From contig NZ_KB899045.1 of assembly GCF_000377985.1 (NCBI RefSeq), forward strand, positions 62,001-126,000: a stretch of 64,000 nucleotides of DNA, written 5' to 3'. Source of the DNA: Sporolactobacillus vineae DSM 21990 = SL153. Its GTDB lineage: Bacteria > Bacillota > Bacilli > Bacillales > Sporolactobacillaceae. The translations under genes were made by a program, and so were the position numbers. Under the pieces are notes generated by a model. It was not told the DNA's origin. It did not search any database and was given only the letters and a program-made list of their open reading frames with translations. Positions 61,475 to 64,000 of this stretch are shown in pieces; the first letter of the stretch is position 1; each line of letters starts with the position of its first letter.

Positions 61475-62314
61475 ATGAGCAATGCATTGGTATTTCAGAC
61501 AGATTTCGGACTGGGTGACGGGGCGGTTTCCGCAATGTACGGTGTGGCGAATACCGTTGATCCGAACCTGCGTATTTTTGACCTGACTCATGATATTCCC
61601 CAATATAACATCTGGGAAGCCTCATACCGGCTGCGCCAGACGATTAATTACTGGCCGGAAGGCACCGTGTTTGTTTCCGTGGTTGATCCCGGTGTCGGCT
61701 CTACACGGCGCAGTGTCATTGCGAAAACCAGCCGCAACCAGTTTATCATCACGCCGGATAACGGCACGCTGACGCACATCAAAAAAGTTGCAGGTATCAA
61801 GGCCGTACACGTCTTCGATGAGAAAGCCAACAAGCTGCCGAGTGCAGGGGAATCCTACACATTCTATGGCCGGGACATTTATGCTTACACCGGCGCGCGG
61901 CTGGCGGCCGGGCTCATCGATTTCGACGTGTTCGGTGAAGCGGTCCCGGTGGAATCGATCGTCGAACTGCCGGTGATTCCTGCATATCGCGACGGGGAGC
62001 GGGTTGTCGGCATGATCGACGTTCTGGATGTGCGCTTCGGCAATCTTTGGACGAATATCGACCACAATCTGTTTCACGCGTTGGATGTGACACACGGCGA
62101 CCGCCTGGAAGTCACCATCCGTAACGACACGCGCAATGTTTATAAAAATACAGTTGTTTTTGCCCGGTCATTTGCCGCGGTGGCGATCGGCGAGCCGGTG
62201 ATCTACATTAACTCGCTGGAAAATGTCGGCGTGGCGATCAATCAGGGGTCATTTGCCAAGGCATACACCATCGGCACCGGAAGCAACTGGCATATCGCTT
62301 TTCAAAAGTTATAA
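61475..62314 (+). CDS. SAM hydroxide adenosyltransferase family protein (SAM hydrolase, DUF62)
   Basis: 279-residue protein of the family that splits S-adenosylmethionine with water into adenosine and methionine (related to fluorinase and chlorinase). N-terminal FQTDFGLGDGAVSAMYGV and VVDPGVGSTRR fit, with the triad Asp and Arg at D71 and R78. The usual third residue, His in TFHGRD, is Tyr (Y131 in TFYGRDIYAY), so activity may be altered. ATG 61475 with AAAGGGTG upstream is preferred over GTG 61427. It sits behind a Met-type T-box, which suggests a role in recovering methionine from SAM. Confidence 0.85.
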   Translation: MSNALVFQTDFGLGDGAVSAMYGVANTVDPNLRIFDLTHDIPQYNIWEASYRLRQTINYWPEGTVFVSVVDPGVGSTRRSVIAKTSRNQFIITPDNGTLTHIKKVAGIKAVHVFDEKANKLPSAGESYTFYGRDIYAYTGARLAAGLIDFDVFGEAVPVESIVELPVIPAYRDGERVVGMIDVLDVRFGNLWTNIDHNLFHALDVTHGDRLEVTIRNDTRNVYKNTVVFARSFAAVAIGEPVIYINSLENVGVAINQGSFAKAYTIGTGSNWHIAFQKL

Positions 62315-62364
62315 GGTATCGGAAGAGGTGACCATGCGTTTCTCTTCCAACTACGATTAAGGCT

Positions 62365-62553
62365 ATGTTAACGCAATTGTTGCCTTACGCTCCAGACGCT
62401 CGCTTTCCGCGGGCGCTTCGCGCGGCCTCCCCGCTGATCGAATGAAAGCGCTGCGGGGGCTCGCTTGGCTCGCTGTTCTCAGGAAAGAAATTCACTGTTT
62501 CGACGGAAAATACGGAAAAAATCAGCGGATAAACCAATATTAAACGTTAACAT
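62365..62553. repeat. MITE-like intergenic repeat element
   Basis: About 190 bp with terminal inverted repeats ATGTTAACG (62365) and CGTTAACAT (62545) and a GC-rich core containing GACGCTCGCTTTCCGCGGGCG and inverted CGCTTTC/GAAAGCG. No coding sequence. It resembles noncoding repeats often seen between genes in Bacillales (recollection, not searched). It lies between the convergent SAM hydrolase and aldo/keto reductase genes. Confidence 0.6.
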
Positions 62554-62563
62554 CGCCGCGATT

Positions 62564-62611
62564 AAAAATGACCGGCTCGCCGCGGAGTGGTTATCGCAGT
62601 GAGCCGGTCAT
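62564..62611 (-). terminator. Terminator of the aldo/keto reductase gene
   Basis: Minus-strand 11-bp stem ATGACCGGCTC/GAGCCGGTCAT followed by TTTTTAAT, 17 nt after the stop. Confidence 0.87.
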
Positions 62612-62628
62612 CGTGTTTTTCAATCATG

Positions 62629-63537
62629 TCAGAGAAGGTCAAGCGGCACTTTATGTGACGGGCGCGGGAAGAGGCGATCCAGCGTCTGAAGTTCTTCAGC
62701 GGACAGGTGCACAGATGCGGCTTCCGCATTGGCGAGGACATGTTCCGGCCGGCTCGCTTTCGGGATTGCAATCACGCCGTCTGTCTCGGCGCGGCGGATG
62801 CACCAGGCAAGCAGCAGCTGAATCGGCGACACGTCATGCGCGGCCGCTATCTTTTTCAACGCCGGCTCAGTCGTCAGCTGCTTTTTCAGTGACCCGCCCT
62901 GGGCGATTGGTGAATACGCCATGACCGGCATGTGCTGCGCTTTCTGCCAGGGCAGGAGATCGACTTCGATGCCGCGCGACCCGAGATGATAGAGGACCTG
63001 ATTGGTGGTACAGTGCGCACCGTCAGGACGATGAATCAGATTCTTCATATCTGCGGTGTCGAAATTGGATACTCCCCAGCGCAGGATCTTTCCACTCTGT
63101 TTCAACTTCTCCATGCCGTCAATGGTCTGTTCGATCGGGACTCCGCCTTTCCAATGCAGGAGGTAGAGGTCGAGATGATCGGTCCCGAGCCGCTTCAGGC
63201 TGCTTTCACAGGCACTGACCAGATTGCGGCCGCCGGCGTGGCTCGGCATGACCTTGCTGACGAGAAAGATCTGATCGCGGAGGCCGCGGATCGCTTCGCC
63301 GACGACGCGTTCGGATTTTCCATATCCATACAGTTCGGCAGTGTCGATCAGCGTCATGCCGAGGCGGATACCGAGCCTCAGTGTGTCGACTTCATCCTGA
63401 TGATTTTCCGGATCGTCGCCCATATGCCAGGTTCCTTGTCCGATCGCCGGTACTTCGGTGCCGTCGGCAAATTTTACCTTGCGGCTGAGAACGGCCCGGC
63501 GGATTTTCTCTATTTTCTGGTCCTCTATCTGTAACAA
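62629..63537 (-). CDS. Aldo/keto reductase
   Basis: About 302-residue NADPH-dependent reductase of aldehydes or ketones. The catalytic tetrad appears as Asp and Tyr in LIDTAELYGYG, Lys in FLVSKVMPSHAG and His in YLLHWKGG. WGVSNFDTADM and the cofactor region AIPKASRPEHVLANAEA are typical. Start is uncertain: the TTG at 63537 has GGGGG 9 nt upstream, while ATG 63546 directly abuts the G-run and ATG 63570 has no site. Monocistronic; substrate unknown. Confidence 0.88.
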   Translation of the reverse strand: MLQIEDQKIEKIRRAVLSRKVKFADGTEVPAIGQGTWHMGDDPENHQDEVDTLRLGIRLGMTLIDTAELYGYGKSERVVGEAIRGLRDQIFLVSKVMPSHAGGRNLVSACESSLKRLGTDHLDLYLLHWKGGVPIEQTIDGMEKLKQSGKILRWGVSNFDTADMKNLIHRPDGAHCTTNQVLYHLGSRGIEVDLLPWQKAQHMPVMAYSPIAQGGSLKKQLTTEPALKKIAAAHDVSPIQLLLAWCIRRAETDGVIAIPKASRPEHVLANAEAASVHLSAEELQTLDRLFPRPSHKVPLDLL

Positions 63538-63860
63538 GAAAAACATCCCCCTTATGAATAGCTGCGCCATTCAGATGCTGCGATTTGTCGCGGGAAAGTG
63601 CTGTTCCTTGCTGGAAAGCGTGCCCCGAGGTTTTTGAAACGCCCCGAATCCTGATCCGCCCTGCTGGTTCTGTGGCAGAAAAATTCTCTGTCCGACGAAT
63701 GACTGTTTCATAGCAGTCTGCGGGCGGCTATTACCACGATTTGTCAGAAGGGTTCATTATTCTCCGTGTTTCGCATTTCATCTGAATCGTTCATAATAGA
63801 ATTATAGTCGTTTTACCAGACTGCGCGAATAGTTATGCTTGATGAGGAGTCGTCTTTTCC

Positions 63861-64000
63861 ATGATGCCGGTATACATAAAAAAACTAGTCCATTCGGGTT
63901 ATCTAAAAGTGTTCCTGCTCTGTCTGCTGACTTCGGGCATCATGTTCCTGCCTTCGCTGATGGCGAATAAAGGGTTGTTTTCACTCGTCGGCGATTTCAA
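63861..64000 (+). CDS. Membrane protein, N-terminal fragment (runs off the window)
   Basis: First 46 codons of a gene: short basic start (MMPVYIKKLVHSGYLK), one hydrophobic helix (VFLLCLLTSGIMFLPSLM), then ANKGLFSLVGDF. The last stretch recalls large multi-helix membrane proteins (YfhO-like) but the fragment is too short to assign. GAGGAG lies about 11 nt upstream. The 63571-63860 gap before it shows no gene; a CATAATAGAATTATAG region near 63791 may hold its promoter. Confidence 0.55.
   Translation, partial: MMPVYIKKLVHSGYLKVFLLCLLTSGIMFLPSLMANKGLFSLVGDF

Noticed and set aside
1-64000. CRISPR arrays, prophage or transposase genes
   Set aside because: No direct-repeat/spacer array, integrase, transposase or phage structural gene was seen in any frame; the 21-bp arrays have 6-7 bp variable parts, too short for spacers.

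Overview
The window looks like the chromosome of a moderately GC-rich, low-oxygen, spore-forming member of the Bacilli, most like Sporolactobacillus or a close relative (inference from gene content; no 16S is present). Supporting signs are strong AGGAGG-type ribosome sites with frequent TTG/GTG starts, a T-box leader, CcpA cre-like boxes before a mannitol PTS, the DUF1659/DUF2922/YvrJ trio typical of Bacillaceae-like genomes, YkfB/YkfC murein-peptide enzymes, and AdhE.

Layout. 1-5.3 kb: polyamine operon (speD end, an arginine/lysine/ornithine decarboxylase, speE, then a carboxy(nor)spermidine dehydrogenase and decarboxylase), so two routes to spermidine-like amines lie together. 5.4-13.6 kb: unlinked genes (M20 amidohydrolase, secreted metallophosphoesterase, tRNA-Ala, secreted phospholipase C-like enzyme, Ca2+-type P-ATPase). 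13.7-20.3 kb: aromatic operon headed by an 18-codon leader peptide with 5 Tyr and 3 Phe plus a terminator. Its first gene is an MFS transporter fused to a complete AroQ chorismate mutase domain, followed by aroC, a BacA-like prephenate-binding protein, aroA, tyrA and aroK. 20.3-21.9 kb: a five-copy 21-bp repeat, ridA and the DUF trio. 21.9-32.7 kb: murein-peptide island (Ala-Glu epimerase, NlpC/P60 endopeptidase, cytosolic beta-lactamase-fold hydrolase, DUF3870, Opp-type importer, VanX-like dipeptidase, L,D-transpeptidase-fold protein). 32.8-38.3 kb: mannitol operon mtlA-mtlR-mtlD. 38.4-48.9 kb: adhE and a quinate/shikimate cluster (LysR regulator, flavin ene-reductase, shikimate dehydrogenase, two MFS transporters, aroD), tied together by four near-identical TGTGA-N6-TCACA palindromes. 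49-53.4 kb: MacB-like ABC transporter with divergent TetR regulator, a broken LytTR gene, RNase H, tRNA-Gln. 53.6-64 kb: UvrA2-like ATPase, manC, pepV, a class I amidotransferase-like hydrolase, a YczE-like membrane protein, a methionine-type T-box before a SAM hydrolase-family gene, a MITE-like repeat, an aldo/keto reductase and the start of a membrane protein.

The most unusual system is the 13.7-20.3 kb operon. A transporter of the same family as the shikimate-cluster carriers has gained an apparently active chorismate mutase tail, sits behind a Tyr/Phe-codon leader, and is co-transcribed with a BacA-like protein that lacks the prephenate dehydratase Thr-Arg-Phe motif. The second is the Met T-box controlling a SAM-cleaving family enzyme, a layout that would release methionine when tRNA-Met is uncharged.
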